21,560 nucleotides of DNA from Oscillospiraceae bacterium (GTDB lineage Bacteria; Bacillota; Clostridia; Oscillospirales; Oscillospiraceae): assembly GCA_016296235.1 (NCBI GenBank), contig JAEDJR010000012.1:1-21560 (forward strand), in the 5' to 3' direction. Positions 13,682 through 21,560 of the stretch are shown here, in pieces. The notes under the pieces were generated by a model that saw nothing but the letters and a program-made list of their open reading frames with translations, was not told where the DNA came from and did not search any database. Position 1 is the first letter of the stretch. Each line of letters starts with the position of its first letter. Made by a program: the position numbers and the translations under genes.

Positions 13682-14158
13682 TTAATTCGTCAATTCCAGG
13701 GCAAGGCGCAGGGCCTCCCGGATGGCTTGGTTCCGGACATCTTCCCGGTCGCCGGGGAATATGTTCTCCCGGACCAGGGTGGTCTTGCCGTCACCGGCCG
13801 CCACATAGACCAGACCTACAGGCTTGCCGCTGCCGTCGGAATCCGGGCCGGCCAGGCCGGTGACACTGATTCCCACGTCCGCACCGATGGCAGAACGCAC
13901 ACCCAGTGCCATGGCTTCCGCCGTCTCCGGCGATACGGCGCCCACCGTGTCCAGAGTCTGCTGCGGCACATGGAGCAGACCGGCCTTGACGCCGTTGGTA
14001 TAGGAAATCACGCCGCCCAGGTAGACGGCGGAACTGCCGGGGATGGCCGTCAGGACATGGCCGATGCCGCCGCCGGTACAGCTCTCCGCCGTGGCCAGGG
14101 TTCTTCCCTGCTCCTTCAGCCGCCGCAGCAATTGGACGGCCAGCTCCTCAGTCTTCAT
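13682..14158 (-). CDS. pncC: nicotinamide-nucleotide amidase (CinA C-terminal domain protein)
   Basis: The 158-residue stand-alone CinA C-terminal domain carries TAESCTGG with the catalytic Ser26, Lys58 in TNGVKAGLL, and GAVSPETAEAMA and VTGLAGPDSDGSGKPVG. PncC deamidates nicotinamide mononucleotide to nicotinic acid mononucleotide in the cytosol and recycles pyridine nucleotides. In many Firmicutes this domain is fused to a COG1058 domain (CinA); here that part is missing and there is no sign of truncation, since the start has GGTGAAG upstream and overlaps the end of thiI by 11 bases. It is the last gene of the yifB-thiI-pncC operon. The amidase activity follows from the family and was not tested for this form. 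Confidence 0.9.
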   Translation of the reverse strand: MKTEELAVQLLRRLKEQGRTLATAESCTGGGIGHVLTAIPGSSAVYLGGVISYTNGVKAGLLHVPQQTLDTVGAVSPETAEAMALGVRSAIGADVGISVTGLAGPDSDGSGKPVGLVYVAAGDGKTTLVRENIFPGDREDVRNQAIREALRLALELTN

Positions 14159-15329
14159 AATACTTCACCGCGATTTTTTCCGTATTGGCCAGGGCCTCCT
14201 CCACCAGGGCCTCCACATCCAGCGCGGCTTCCGCCTCCTCCACCTGCTTCAGGGTGGGCTTGGTTTTGGGGTGCCGGGGGGTAAAGACCGTGCAGCAGTC
14301 CTCATAGGGCAGGATGGAGGTCTCCAGGGTGCCGATCTTCCGGGCAATGGTGACGATTTCCTCCTTGTCCATGCCGATGAGCGGATGGAAAATAGGCATA
14401 TCCACCACTGCGCCGGTGACGGCCATGGCCTCCATGGTCTGGGAAGCCACCTGGCCCAGATTCTCGCCGGTCACAAGCGCGCGGCAGCCATGGTCTGCGG
14501 CAATGCGCTGGGCAATGCGCATCATGAAGCGGCGCATAATCAGCGTGAAATACTCCTCCGGGCAGTTGTCCCGGATGGCCTCCTGGATTTTGGTGAAGCC
14601 CACCACGTCCACGGTCATACGGCCGCAGTATTTGGTCATAAGCCGGGCCAGCTCCAGAACCTTTTCCTTGGCCCGCTCGGAGGTGTAAGGGTAGGAGAAG
14701 AAGTGGACACACTCCAGCTCCACGCCCCGCTTGCCGATCATATAGCCGGCCACGGGAGAGTCGATGCCGCCGGACAGCAGCACCGCCGCCCGGCCGCCCA
14801 TGCCTGTGGGCAGGCCGCCGGCGCCGGGCTGGGCTGGGCCGTGGACATAGGCCGCGTAGTCCCGCACCTCCACATGAACCGTATAATCCGGGTTGTGGAC
14901 ATCCACCGCCACATGGGGATAGGCCTCGGCCAGACGGCCGCCGATCTCCTGGGACAGCTGGATGGAGTTCAGGGGGAACTGCTTGTCCGCCCGCTTGCTC
15001 TCCACCTTGAAGCTGCGGCGCAGGGTCAGCTCATCGCCCAGATACTCCACCACACCGTCAAAAATGGCGTCCAGGGTCTTTTCGCAGGCATGGCAGCGGC
15101 ACATGGAGGCGATGCCGAACACGGTGCCGCAGGCCTCCCAGGCCTCGTCCAGGTCGCAGTCCTCGTTTTTGGGCTCCACATAGATGGTGGACTGCTTGAG
15201 ATAGACGTCAAACTCGCCGAACCGGCGGACCCGCTTGCGGATATTGCCCTTCAGGCAGGCTTCAAAGGCACGGCGGTTCTGTCCCTTCAGGACGATTTCG
15301 CCCAGCTTCAGCAGAAAAATTTCTTTCAT
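14148..15329 (-). CDS. thiI: tRNA sulfurtransferase ThiI
   Basis: The 393-residue protein has the N-terminal ferredoxin-like domain (MKEIFLLKLGEIVLKGQNRRAF), a THUMP RNA-binding domain (about residues 60-165) and a PP-loop ATP pyrophosphatase domain with SGGIDSP at 186-192. It ends with the conserved LPYEDCCTVFTPRHPKTKP segment. ThiI activates U8 of tRNA for 4-thiouridine formation and can supply sulfur for thiazole synthesis. There is no C-terminal rhodanese domain, as in most Firmicutes, so sulfur must come from a dedicated cysteine desulfurase, which is not in the window. The ATG at 15329 has GAGGAT 7 bases upstream; an in-frame ATG at 15407 lies inside yifB. It lies 25 bases downstream of yifB in the same operon. 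Confidence 0.93.
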   Translation of the reverse strand: MKEIFLLKLGEIVLKGQNRRAFEACLKGNIRKRVRRFGEFDVYLKQSTIYVEPKNEDCDLDEAWEACGTVFGIASMCRCHACEKTLDAIFDGVVEYLGDELTLRRSFKVESKRADKQFPLNSIQLSQEIGGRLAEAYPHVAVDVHNPDYTVHVEVRDYAAYVHGPAQPGAGGLPTGMGGRAAVLLSGGIDSPVAGYMIGKRGVELECVHFFSYPYTSERAKEKVLELARLMTKYCGRMTVDVVGFTKIQEAIRDNCPEEYFTLIMRRFMMRIAQRIAADHGCRALVTGENLGQVASQTMEAMAVTGAVVDMPIFHPLIGMDKEEIVTIARKIGTLETSILPYEDCCTVFTPRHPKTKPTLKQVEEAEAALDVEALVEEALANTEKIAVKYYED

Positions 15330-15354
15330 GGTTTCATCCTCATTTTCAAATAGT

Positions 15355-16875
15355 TTATCCTTCCACGCCCAGCCGGAAGGTGCGGTATTGGACGGCCTCG
15401 GCCACATGCATGGGCTGAATGTCCGGGCTGCCCTCCAGATCGGCGATGGTTCGGGCCACCCGGAGAACCCGGTCGTAGCTGCGGGCCGTGAGATTCATGG
15501 TTTGGAACGCAGAGCGCATCAGCTCGTTGCCCTCCGGCGTCAGGACGCAGTGGCTGCGCATCTGGGCCGGGGACATGACGGCGTTGTGTCCGGTATCCGT
15601 GCCGGCATACCGGCTTTGCTGGATCTGCCGCGCAGCCATGACCCGCTTGCGGATCTCCGCCGACGGCTCGGCGGGACTGCGGCCGCTGAGCTCCTGGAAG
15701 GACAGGGCCGGCACCTCCACAATCAGGTCGATGCGGTCCAGCAGCGGGCCGCTGATGCGGCTGAGATACTGGGCCACGGATCGCTCGGAGCATTTGCAGC
15801 GGCCGGAGGGGTCGCCATACCAGCCGCATTTGCAGGGATTCATGGCACACACCAGCATGAATTGGCTGGGATAGATCTCCGTCCCGGCCACCCGGGAAAT
15901 GGACACCCGTCCGTCCTCCAGGGGTTGGCGCAGAACCTCCAGAGTGTCCCGGCGGAACTCCGGCAATTCATCCAGGAACAAAACGCCGTGGTGGGCCAGA
16001 GAGACCTCACCGGGCCGTGGATTGGGCCCGCCGCCCACCAGGCCGGGCGCCGATATGGTATGGTGGGGACTGCGGAAGGGGCTGACCTGAATCAGCGGCT
16101 GTTCCGGAGACAACAGGCCCAGAATGGAGTGGATTTTGGTCACCTCCAGGGCCTCCTCCCGGTTCAGGGGCGGCAGGATGGAGGGCAGACGCTTGGCCAG
16201 CATGCTTTTGCCGGAGCCCGGCGGGCCCACCAGCAGCACGTTGTGGCCGCCGGCCGCCGCAATCTCCAAAGCCCGTTTGGCAAAATCCTGGCCCTTGACG
16301 TCAGCAAAATCCGGCAGGTGCTCCTCCACGGTCCGGGGTTTCCAGGGCGGGGTGGGCTTCAAGGATTTGGCGCCGGTCAGGTGGTCAATGAGGCTTTTCA
16401 CATCCGGTACGCCGTAGATGGTCAGGCCCTCGGCAAGGGACGCCTCCAGAGCATTTTCCAGCGGCACATACAGCTCCTGCACGCCGCTTTCCCGGGCAGC
16501 CAGGGCCATGGGCAGCACGCCCCGGACGCCGCGGACCTTGCCCTCCAGGCTCAGTTCTCCCAGAAACGCGCAGGGTCGTCTGGGCAGGCGCACGCTGCCG
16601 CTGGCGGCCAGGATCCCCAGCAGAATGGGAAGGTCATAGAGGGTTCCGGTCTTTTTGGTTCCGGCGGGAGCCAGATTCAGGGTGATCCGGCTGACAGGAA
16701 ATTTGAAGCCGCAGTTCTTGATGGCGGCACGCACCCGTTCCCGGGATTCCTTCACCGCAGCGTCCGGCAGACCCACCACGTCAAAGCCCGGCAGACCGTT
16801 GGTGATATAGCATTCCACGCAGACCTCATAGCCCTCGATGCCCCTCAGGCCCAGAGAACTGACCCGGCTCAGCAT
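15355..16875 (-). CDS. YifB/ComM-family Mg-chelatase-like AAA+ ATPase
   Basis: The 506-residue protein has the three-part YifB layout: an N-terminal ChlI-like/Lon-S5-fold domain (GLRGIEGYEVCVECYI, GLPGFDVVGLPDAAVKESRERV), a central Mg-chelatase AAA+ core with Walker A GPPGSGKS (about residue 215) and Walker B LFLDELPEF, and a C-terminal helical part (LTARSYDRVLRVARTIADLEG). A C-x-C type cluster, CAMNPCKCGWYGD followed by CKCSE, is conserved in the family. The proteobacterial homologue ComM is a hexameric branch-migration helicase used in natural transformation; a similar recombination role here is inferred. The ATG at 16875 has GGGAGGG upstream. It is the first gene of the yifB-thiI-pncC operon. 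Confidence 0.93.
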   Translation of the reverse strand: MLSRVSSLGLRGIEGYEVCVECYITNGLPGFDVVGLPDAAVKESRERVRAAIKNCGFKFPVSRITLNLAPAGTKKTGTLYDLPILLGILAASGSVRLPRRPCAFLGELSLEGKVRGVRGVLPMALAARESGVQELYVPLENALEASLAEGLTIYGVPDVKSLIDHLTGAKSLKPTPPWKPRTVEEHLPDFADVKGQDFAKRALEIAAAGGHNVLLVGPPGSGKSMLAKRLPSILPPLNREEALEVTKIHSILGLLSPEQPLIQVSPFRSPHHTISAPGLVGGGPNPRPGEVSLAHHGVLFLDELPEFRRDTLEVLRQPLEDGRVSISRVAGTEIYPSQFMLVCAMNPCKCGWYGDPSGRCKCSERSVAQYLSRISGPLLDRIDLIVEVPALSFQELSGRSPAEPSAEIRKRVMAARQIQQSRYAGTDTGHNAVMSPAQMRSHCVLTPEGNELMRSAFQTMNLTARSYDRVLRVARTIADLEGSPDIQPMHVAEAVQYRTFRLGVEG

Positions 16876-16901
16876 GGGCGTCCCTCCCCTCTTTTTTGTC
16901 T

Positions 16902-16930
16902 ATCATACTATATTTTGTGGCAAAAGGCAA
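16902..16930 (-). promoter_or_regulatory. promoter of the yifB-thiI-pncC operon
   Basis: On the minus strand TTGCCT (16925-16930) and TATGAT (16902-16907) are separated by 17 bases, with an A/T-rich stretch between. It sits 27 bases before the yifB start, and nothing else upstream on this strand looks better. Confidence 0.65.
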
Positions 16931-16981
16931 TTCTCACAGTTTTGTTTGCATAGATTTTACGCAGGTTTTCGATCGGAGGAT

Positions 16982-17010
16982 TTGACCCGGATGCGGATGT
17001 GTGGTATTAT
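16982..17010 (+). promoter_or_regulatory. promoter of the SLH 5'-nucleotidase gene
   Basis: TTGACC (16982-16987), a 17-base spacer and TATTAT (17005-17010). Further -10-like hexamers (TATTATAAT at 17016-17024) follow closely, so the exact start of transcription is uncertain. The leader is about 40 bases. Confidence 0.6.
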
Positions 17011-17057
17011 GATACTATTATAATTCTGCTTTGGCGGAAAATATAGGAGGTAAGAAT

Positions 17058-20000
17058 ATGAAACGGTTTCTGTCGCTTCTTCTGACCCTGTGCCTGGTGT
17101 TCTCCCTGATGCCGGCTGCACTGGCGGATGGAGGAGCAAAATCGGACGACATCGTGATTCTCTATACCAATGATGTCCATACTTACATTGATAATCAGGT
17201 CTTAAGTGATCCCACTGACAAAAAATCAGAAAAGGTTAACGGATTAAGTTATGCCTCTGTAGCTTCTCTCAAGAAAGGACTTCAAGAAGACTACAATACA
17301 GTCCTGCTGATGGATGCTGGCGACCATATTCAAGGTACCGCCTACGGCTCCATGGACAAGGGTGAGACCATCATCGAGCTGATGAACGCCGCCGGCTATG
17401 ACGCAGCCGCCCTGGGCAACCATGAGTTCGACTATGGCATGGAACGCTGCCTGGAATTGGTGGATAAAGCGGAGTACCCCTATCTTTCCTGCAACTTCTA
17501 TCACGAAGAAAGTGGTGTTAAAGGCGAGTCCGTCCTGGACGCATACAAGCTGTTTGATGCCAACGGCAAAAAAGTCGCTATCATTGGCATCACCACCCCC
17601 GAATCCTTTACCAAGTCCACGCCCGCTTATTTCCAGGATGAAAACGGCAATTACATCTATGGCATTGCCGGCGGTACGGATGGCAGCGAGCTCTATGACG
17701 CTGTGCAGTCCGCCATTGACGCCGCTTCCAAAGAAGCCGACTATGTGATCGCCCTGGGTCACCTGGGCAACGACCCTGCCTCCAAGCCCTGGACTTCCGA
17801 GGAAGTCATCGCCAATACTACAGGCCTGGATGCTTTCATCGACGGCCACTCCCACAGCACCGTGTTGGGCAAGGAAGTCACGGATAAAGGCGGCAACACC
17901 GTTGTCCTGACCCAGACCGGCCAGTATCTTGGTGCGATTGGTAAACTGGTCATTGACGTTGATGCTGAAGAAAACTCTATTTCTACCAGCTTGATCGATT
18001 TTTATAAGTTCAGAGACGACGAATACGTTGATGACGCGGCAGTGTCTGAAATTCAAAATGAATGGATTAAAGAGATTACGAACCAGTTAGGCGTTGTCAT
18101 CGGTTGCGCCGACGTGACCTTTGACAACTATGATGCGGACGGCAAGCGTCTGGTGCGCAGCCAGGAAACCAACACCGGTGACTTCGCTGCCGACGCCCTG
18201 TATTACCTGTTCGACAACATGGATCTGGATGTGGACGTTGCCATCATGAACGGCGGCGGCGTGCGCAACAAGGCTGTCACCGGCGACCTCTCCTACCTCT
18301 CCTGCAAGTCGATCCACACCTTCGGCAATGTGGCCTGCCTGCAGACCATCACCGGCCAGCAGCTGCTGGATGCTCTGGAATGGGGCGCACGGGATGCCGG
18401 CAAAACCGATTCGGACGGCAACCCCCGTGAATGCGGCGGCTTCCTGCAGGTGTCCGGCCTGACCTATGAGATTCACACCTACATTAATTCGACTGTGCAG
18501 AAGGACGACAAGGGCGTCTGGGTCGGCGGCCCCACTGACGAATACCGGGTCAAGAACGTCCAGATTCTGAACAAGGAAACCGGCATGTACGAGCCGCTGG
18601 ATCTCACCGCCAAGTACAATCTGGCCGGCTACAACTACACCCTCCGCGATCTGGGCGACGGCTTCGCCATGTTTGACGGCGCTGTCAACGTTCTGGACTA
18701 CGTCATGGAGGACTACATGGTTCTGGCCAACTACGTCAAGTCCTTCCCCGTGGATGAGACCACCGGCCTGCCCACCATCACCGCCGGCAACAGCCCCTAC
18801 GGCGAAGTCACCGGTGAGGGCCGCATCAAGCTGATCGCCGAAAAACCTACCGCCACCATTTTCTACACCAACGACGTTCATACCTATATTGACGGCGATC
18901 TGCAGTACTCCACCGTCGCCTCCCTGGTGGATGAATATGAAACCATGTACGGCGATGACGCCGTCCTGCTGGTGGACGCCGGCGACCATGCCCAGGGCAC
19001 TGCCTACGGCTCCATGGACAAGGGCAAGACCATCATTGAGCTGATGAACGCCGCCGGCTATGACGCCGCCACTCTGGGCAACCATGAGTTCGACTATGGT
19101 ATGGACGGCCGTATCAACATTACCGACAACTGGGCCGCATTCCCCTATCTGTCCTGCAACTTCTACCACGAAGCCAACGGCGTGAAGGGTGAACCTGTCC
19201 TGAATGCCTACAAGCTGTTTGAAGCCAATGGCAAAAAAGTCGCCATCATCGGCATTACCACCCCCGAATCCTTTACCAAGTCCACGCCCGCTTATTTCCA
19301 GGATGAAAACGGCAATTATATCTACGGCATTGCCGGCGGTGCCGACGGCAGCGAGCTCTATGCCGCTGTGCAGGCCGCCATTGACGCCGCTTCCAAGGAA
19401 GCCGACTATGTGATCGCCCTGGGTCACCTGGGCATCGATACCTCCTCCCAGCCCTGGACCTCCGAAGATGTCATTGCCAACACCACCGGCCTGGATGCTT
19501 TCATCGACGGCCACTCCCACAGCACCGTGGAAGGCAAGGAAGTCACGGATAAGGACGGCAACACCGTTGTCCTGACCCAGACCGGCAGCTATCTCGGCGC
19601 CATCGGCAAGCTGACCATTGCCGCTGACGGTACGATCTCCACCGAGCTGATTACCAACTATGGCGGACGCAATGCCGATGTCGCCGCCAAGGAAAGCGCC
19701 TGGATCGCCAGTGTGGATGAGCAGCTGGGTGAAGTCATCGGTTATGCCGATGTGACCTTTGACAACTATGACGTTGACGGAAAGCGTCTGGTCCGCAAGC
19801 AGGAAACCAACACCGGCGATTTCGCCGCCGATGCGCTGTACTACCTGTTCGACAACATGGATCTGGATGTGGACGTTGCCATCATGAACGGCGGCGGCGT
19901 GCGCAACAAGGCTGTCACCGGCGAGATGTCCTACAAGACCTGCAAGGCCATCCACACCTTCGGCAACGTGGCCTGCCTGCAGACCATCACCGGCCAGCAG

Positions 20001-21059
20001 CTGCTGGATGCTCTGGAATGGGGCGCACGGGATGTGGGCAACGCCGAATGCGGCGGCTTCCTGCAGGTTTCCGGCCTGACCTATGAGATTCACACCTACA
20101 TCGACTCCACCGTGCAGAAGGACGCAAAGGGCGTCTGGGCCGGCGGCCCCACCGGCGAGTACCGGGTCAAGAACGTTCAGATTCTGAACAAGGAAACCGG
20201 TAAGTATGAGCCGCTGGATCTCACCGCCAAGTACAATCTGGCCGGTTACAACTACACCCTCCGCGATCTGGGCGACGGCTTCGCCATGTTTGACGGCGCT
20301 GTCAACGTTCTGGACTACGTCATGGAGGACTACATGGTTCTGGCCAACTACGTCAAGTCCTTCCCCGTGAATGAGACTACCGGCCTGCCTACCATCACCG
20401 CCGACAACAGCCCCTACGGCGAAGTCACCGGTGAGGGCCGCATCCAGATTGTTGCCGAAGAGCCCGAGGTGCCCTTCCCCACTCAGCCCTATCAGCCCGC
20501 ACAGCCCGCCGCGCCCACTGTCACCTATACCGACATCAAGGGCCACTGGGCCGCAGACGCCATCGAATATGTGACCGAAGCCGGTCTTATGAACGGCGTG
20601 GGCAACGGCAAGTTCGCGCCCGACGCCGCTCTGAGCCGCGGCATGCTGGCCACCATCCTCTACCGGATGGCCGGGGAACCTGCCGTCTCCGGCAAGGCCT
20701 CCGCTGCCTTCACCGACTGCGAAAACGGCACCTGGTACTCCAACGCTGTGGTCTGGGCTGCCAAGAACGGCATCATCAAGGGTTACACCGACGGCACCTT
20801 CCTGCCCAACCAGTCCGTGACCCGTCAGGAAATGGCTGTCATCATCTACCGCTACGCCGTGCAGATCGAGGGCGCCAAGCCTGTCTCTGATCCGCTGACC
20901 TACACCGACGCCGCCAGCGTCGCTGACTGGGCCGTGGAAGGCGTTGCCTACTGCACCGCCCATAAGATCCTGCAGGGTTCCAACAACTGTTTCCGTCCCA
21001 CCGCCACTGCCACCCGTGCAGAGGTGGCCCAGGTGTTCACCAACCTGAGCAAGCGCTGA
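17058..21059 (+). CDS. secreted SLH-anchored protein with two tandem 5'-nucleotidase modules
   Basis: The 1333-residue protein has a signal peptide (cleavage likely after Ala23 in MPAALA-D). Two complete UshA/YfkN-type modules follow, at ~28-594 and ~598-1134. Each has the metal-binding motifs YTNDVH (Asp39/His41 and Asp606/His608), AGDH-x-QGT, GNHEFDYG, GHLG and GHSHST, then a substrate-binding domain with MNGGGVRNKAVTG and NYTLRDLGDGFAMF. After a Pro-rich linker come three SLH domains (~1157-1333), which bind secondary cell-wall polymer and hold it on the cell surface. It probably dephosphorylates extracellular nucleotides to salvage nucleosides and phosphate. Bacillus YfkN also has two such domains, but not near-identical ones. 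The start at 17058 has AGGAGG 7 bases upstream; an in-frame ATG at 17031 has none. A terminator follows. Confidence 0.93.
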   Translation: MKRFLSLLLTLCLVFSLMPAALADGGAKSDDIVILYTNDVHTYIDNQVLSDPTDKKSEKVNGLSYASVASLKKGLQEDYNTVLLMDAGDHIQGTAYGSMDKGETIIELMNAAGYDAAALGNHEFDYGMERCLELVDKAEYPYLSCNFYHEESGVKGESVLDAYKLFDANGKKVAIIGITTPESFTKSTPAYFQDENGNYIYGIAGGTDGSELYDAVQSAIDAASKEADYVIALGHLGNDPASKPWTSEEVIANTTGLDAFIDGHSHSTVLGKEVTDKGGNTVVLTQTGQYLGAIGKLVIDVDAEENSISTSLIDFYKFRDDEYVDDAAVSEIQNEWIKEITNQLGVVIGCADVTFDNYDADGKRLVRSQETNTGDFAADALYYLFDNMDLDVDVAIMNGGGVRNKAVTGDLSYLSCKSIHTFGNVACLQTITGQQLLDALEWGARDAGKTDSDGNPRECGGFLQVSGLTYEIHTYINSTVQKDDKGVWVGGPTDEYRVKNVQILNKETGMYEPLDLTAKYNLAGYNYTLRDLGDGFAMFDGAVNVLDYVMEDYMVLANYVKSFPVDETTGLPTITAGNSPYGEVTGEGRIKLIAEKPTATIFYTNDVHTYIDGDLQYSTVASLVDEYETMYGDDAVLLVDAGDHAQGTAYGSMDKGKTIIELMNAAGYDAATLGNHEFDYGMDGRINITDNWAAFPYLSCNFYHEANGVKGEPVLNAYKLFEANGKKVAIIGITTPESFTKSTPAYFQDENGNYIYGIAGGADGSELYAAVQAAIDAASKEADYVIALGHLGIDTSSQPWTSEDVIANTTGLDAFIDGHSHSTVEGKEVTDKDGNTVVLTQTGSYLGAIGKLTIAADGTISTELITNYGGRNADVAAKESAWIASVDEQLGEVIGYADVTFDNYDVDGKRLVRKQETNTGDFAADALYYLFDNMDLDVDVAIMNGGGVRNKAVTGEMSYKTCKAIHTFGNVACLQTITGQQLLDALEWGARDVGNAECGGFLQVSGLTYEIHTYIDSTVQKDAKGVWAGGPTGEYRVKNVQILNKETGKYEPLDLTAKYNLAGYNYTLRDLGDGFAMFDGAVNVLDYVMEDYMVLANYVKSFPVNETTGLPTITADNSPYGEVTGEGRIQIVAEEPEVPFPTQPYQPAQPAAPTVTYTDIKGHWAADAIEYVTEAGLMNGVGNGKFAPDAALSRGMLATILYRMAGEPAVSGKASAAFTDCENGTWYSNAVVWAAKNGIIKGYTDGTFLPNQSVTRQEMAVIIYRYAVQIEGAKPVSDPLTYTDAASVADWAVEGVAYCTAHKILQGSNNCFRPTATATRAEVAQVFTNLSKR
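17151..20459 (+). repeat. internal tandem duplication of about 1.6-1.7 kb within the nucleotidase gene
   Basis: Copy 1 spans about 17151-18841 and copy 2 about 18850-20459. Equivalent codons are offset by 1701 bases at the start (17163 and 18864) and 1617 bases near the end (18591 and 20208). Long tracts are nearly identical at DNA level: about 80 bases from 18205 (matching 19837) are identical, and about 165 bases from 18591 differ at very few sites. Other parts of copy 1 (17166-17335 and about 17935-18090) are clearly more A/T-rich and diverged. Confidence 0.9.
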
Positions 21060-21067
21060 GTTACTCC

Positions 21068-21104
21068 GCCGCCTGGATGTCCATAAGACCTCCAGGCGGC
21101 TTTT
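21068..21104 (+). terminator. intrinsic terminator of the SLH nucleotidase gene
   Basis: GCCGCCTGGA (21068-21077) pairs perfectly with TCCAGGCGGC (21091-21100), with a 13-base loop, followed by TTTTC. It begins 8 bases after the stop codon. Confidence 0.85.
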
Positions 21105-21153
21105 CTGCGCAGGCGTCTGCGGAAGTTTTCTTCTGGATTTTTCCTGTTTTTCA

Positions 21154-21182
21154 TTTACAGAACGAGAATAATATGATAGAAT
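21154..21182 (+). promoter_or_regulatory. probable promoter of nifJ
   Basis: TTTACA (21154-21159) and TAGAAT (21177-21182) with a 17-base spacer; an overlapping TATGAT at 21172-21177 is an alternative -10. It leaves a leader of about 55 bases that contains a hairpin. Confidence 0.55.
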
Positions 21183-21195
21183 TAGTCTGAAAATC

Positions 21196-21225
21196 TGTGG
21201 GCATATCCTACCGGATTCTCCCACA
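21196..21225 (+). promoter_or_regulatory. leader hairpin just before the nifJ ribosome binding site
   Basis: TGTGGG (21196-21201) pairs with CCCACA (21220-21225); after a symmetric 3x3 internal loop, ATCC (21205-21208) pairs with GGAT (21213-21216) around TACC. It ends 5 bases before AGGAGG (21231-21236). The symmetric shape suggests a regulatory or mRNA-stabilising structure rather than chance, but it could be incidental. Confidence 0.4.
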
Positions 21226-21244
21226 AATATAGGAGGTCAACATC

Positions 21245-21560
21245 TTGTCCAGAAAATTCATTACGATGGACGGCAACAACGCTGCTGCGCATGTATCCTA
21301 TGCGTTCACCGAGGTTGCCGGTATCTACCCCATCACGCCCTCCAGCCCCATGGCCGACTATGTCGATCAGTGGTCCGCGCAGGGTCGTAAGAACATCTTT
21401 GGCACGACTGTTAAGGTCTGCGAAATGCAGTCCGAGGCTGGCGCTTCCGGTACCGTTCACGGCTCTCTGGCCGCCGGCGCCCTGACTACCACCTACACCG
21501 CCTCTCAGGGCCTGCTGCTGATGATCCCCAATATGTATAAGATCGCCGGCGAGCTGCTGC
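21245..21560 (+). CDS. nifJ: pyruvate:ferredoxin (flavodoxin) oxidoreductase, N-terminal part
   Basis: About 105 residues are visible before the window ends, of a protein that is normally near 1170-1180. The N-terminus (SRKFITMDGNNAAAHVSYAF, then YPITPSSPMADYVDQW) and the segment EMQSEAGASGTVHGSLAAGA are diagnostic of domain I of PFOR. The enzyme converts pyruvate and CoA to acetyl-CoA and CO2 while reducing ferredoxin, and is central to anaerobic fermentation. The start is taken as TTG at 21245 because AGGAGG lies 8 bases upstream and the protein family begins with (M)SRK there; the first ATG is at 21266 and would have no nearby site. The gene runs off the window. Confidence 0.95.
   Translation, partial: MSRKFITMDGNNAAAHVSYAFTEVAGIYPITPSSPMADYVDQWSAQGRKNIFGTTVKVCEMQSEAGASGTVHGSLAAGALTTTYTASQGLLLMIPNMYKIAGELL

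Noticed and set aside
15235..16953. Long plus-strand open frame opposite yifB
   Set aside because: YifB on the minus strand is unambiguous; the other frame is rich in Gln, His and Gly, with no motifs.
18087..21224. Very long minus-strand open frame opposite the nucleotidase gene
   Set aside because: Its repeats only mirror the duplication in the real gene; no start site or signal, and the composition is that of a shadow.

Overview
The window looks like chromosomal DNA of a GC-rich, spore-forming, anaerobic Firmicute of the Oscillospiraceae/Ruminococcaceae type. The reasons are sporulation genes (SpoIID; a SpoIVFA/SpoIVFB-like pair beside a TIGR03960 radical SAM gene), an SLH-anchored surface enzyme, pyruvate:ferredoxin oxidoreductase, strong AGGAGG-type ribosome binding sites and sigma-A promoters with 17-bp spacers. 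The exact genus cannot be fixed from the sequence alone. I saw no rRNA, tRNA, CRISPR array, transposase or phage gene.

Layout. (1) 1-1921, minus strand: a SpoIVFA-position small membrane protein, a minimal M50 (SpoIVFB-like) protease and the start of a B12-binding radical SAM protein; SpoIVFAB sits upstream of rplU in Bacillus, so this is a conserved neighbourhood with extra genes. (2) 2033-5651, plus strand: two very small proteins, then a cluster of a divergent acetate-kinase homologue, an Isf-like iron-sulfur flavoprotein and a Rieske/FAD oxidoreductase. Two near-perfect RNA hairpins cover the ribosome binding sites of the first and last of these three. (3) 5675-6535, minus: an orphan ABC-type ATPase. 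(4) 6536-6890: a gene-free stretch carrying an inverted pair of palindromic REP-like elements and other repeat relics. (5) 6891-9131: a MerR/TipAS regulator with a 19-bp-spacer promoter, divergent from a MATE efflux pump. (6) 9271-10778, plus: prfB (RF2, no programmed frameshift) and secG, each with its own promoter. (7) 10808-13637: divergent spoIID and a membrane-anchored TPR + CHB_HEX + leucine-rich-repeat protein. (8) 13682-16875, minus: a yifB-thiI-pncC operon. (9) 17058-21059, plus: a secreted 1333-residue protein with two near-identical 5'-nucleotidase modules and three SLH domains. (10) 21245-end: the start of nifJ (PFOR), with a TTG start and a leader hairpin.

Most of the window is housekeeping. 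The parts most worth a second look are the kinase/Isf/Rieske cluster (two substituted active-site positions in the kinase, plus SD-masking hairpins), the mosaic duplication inside the SLH nucleotidase gene, and the REPIN-like repeat cluster at 6578-6780.
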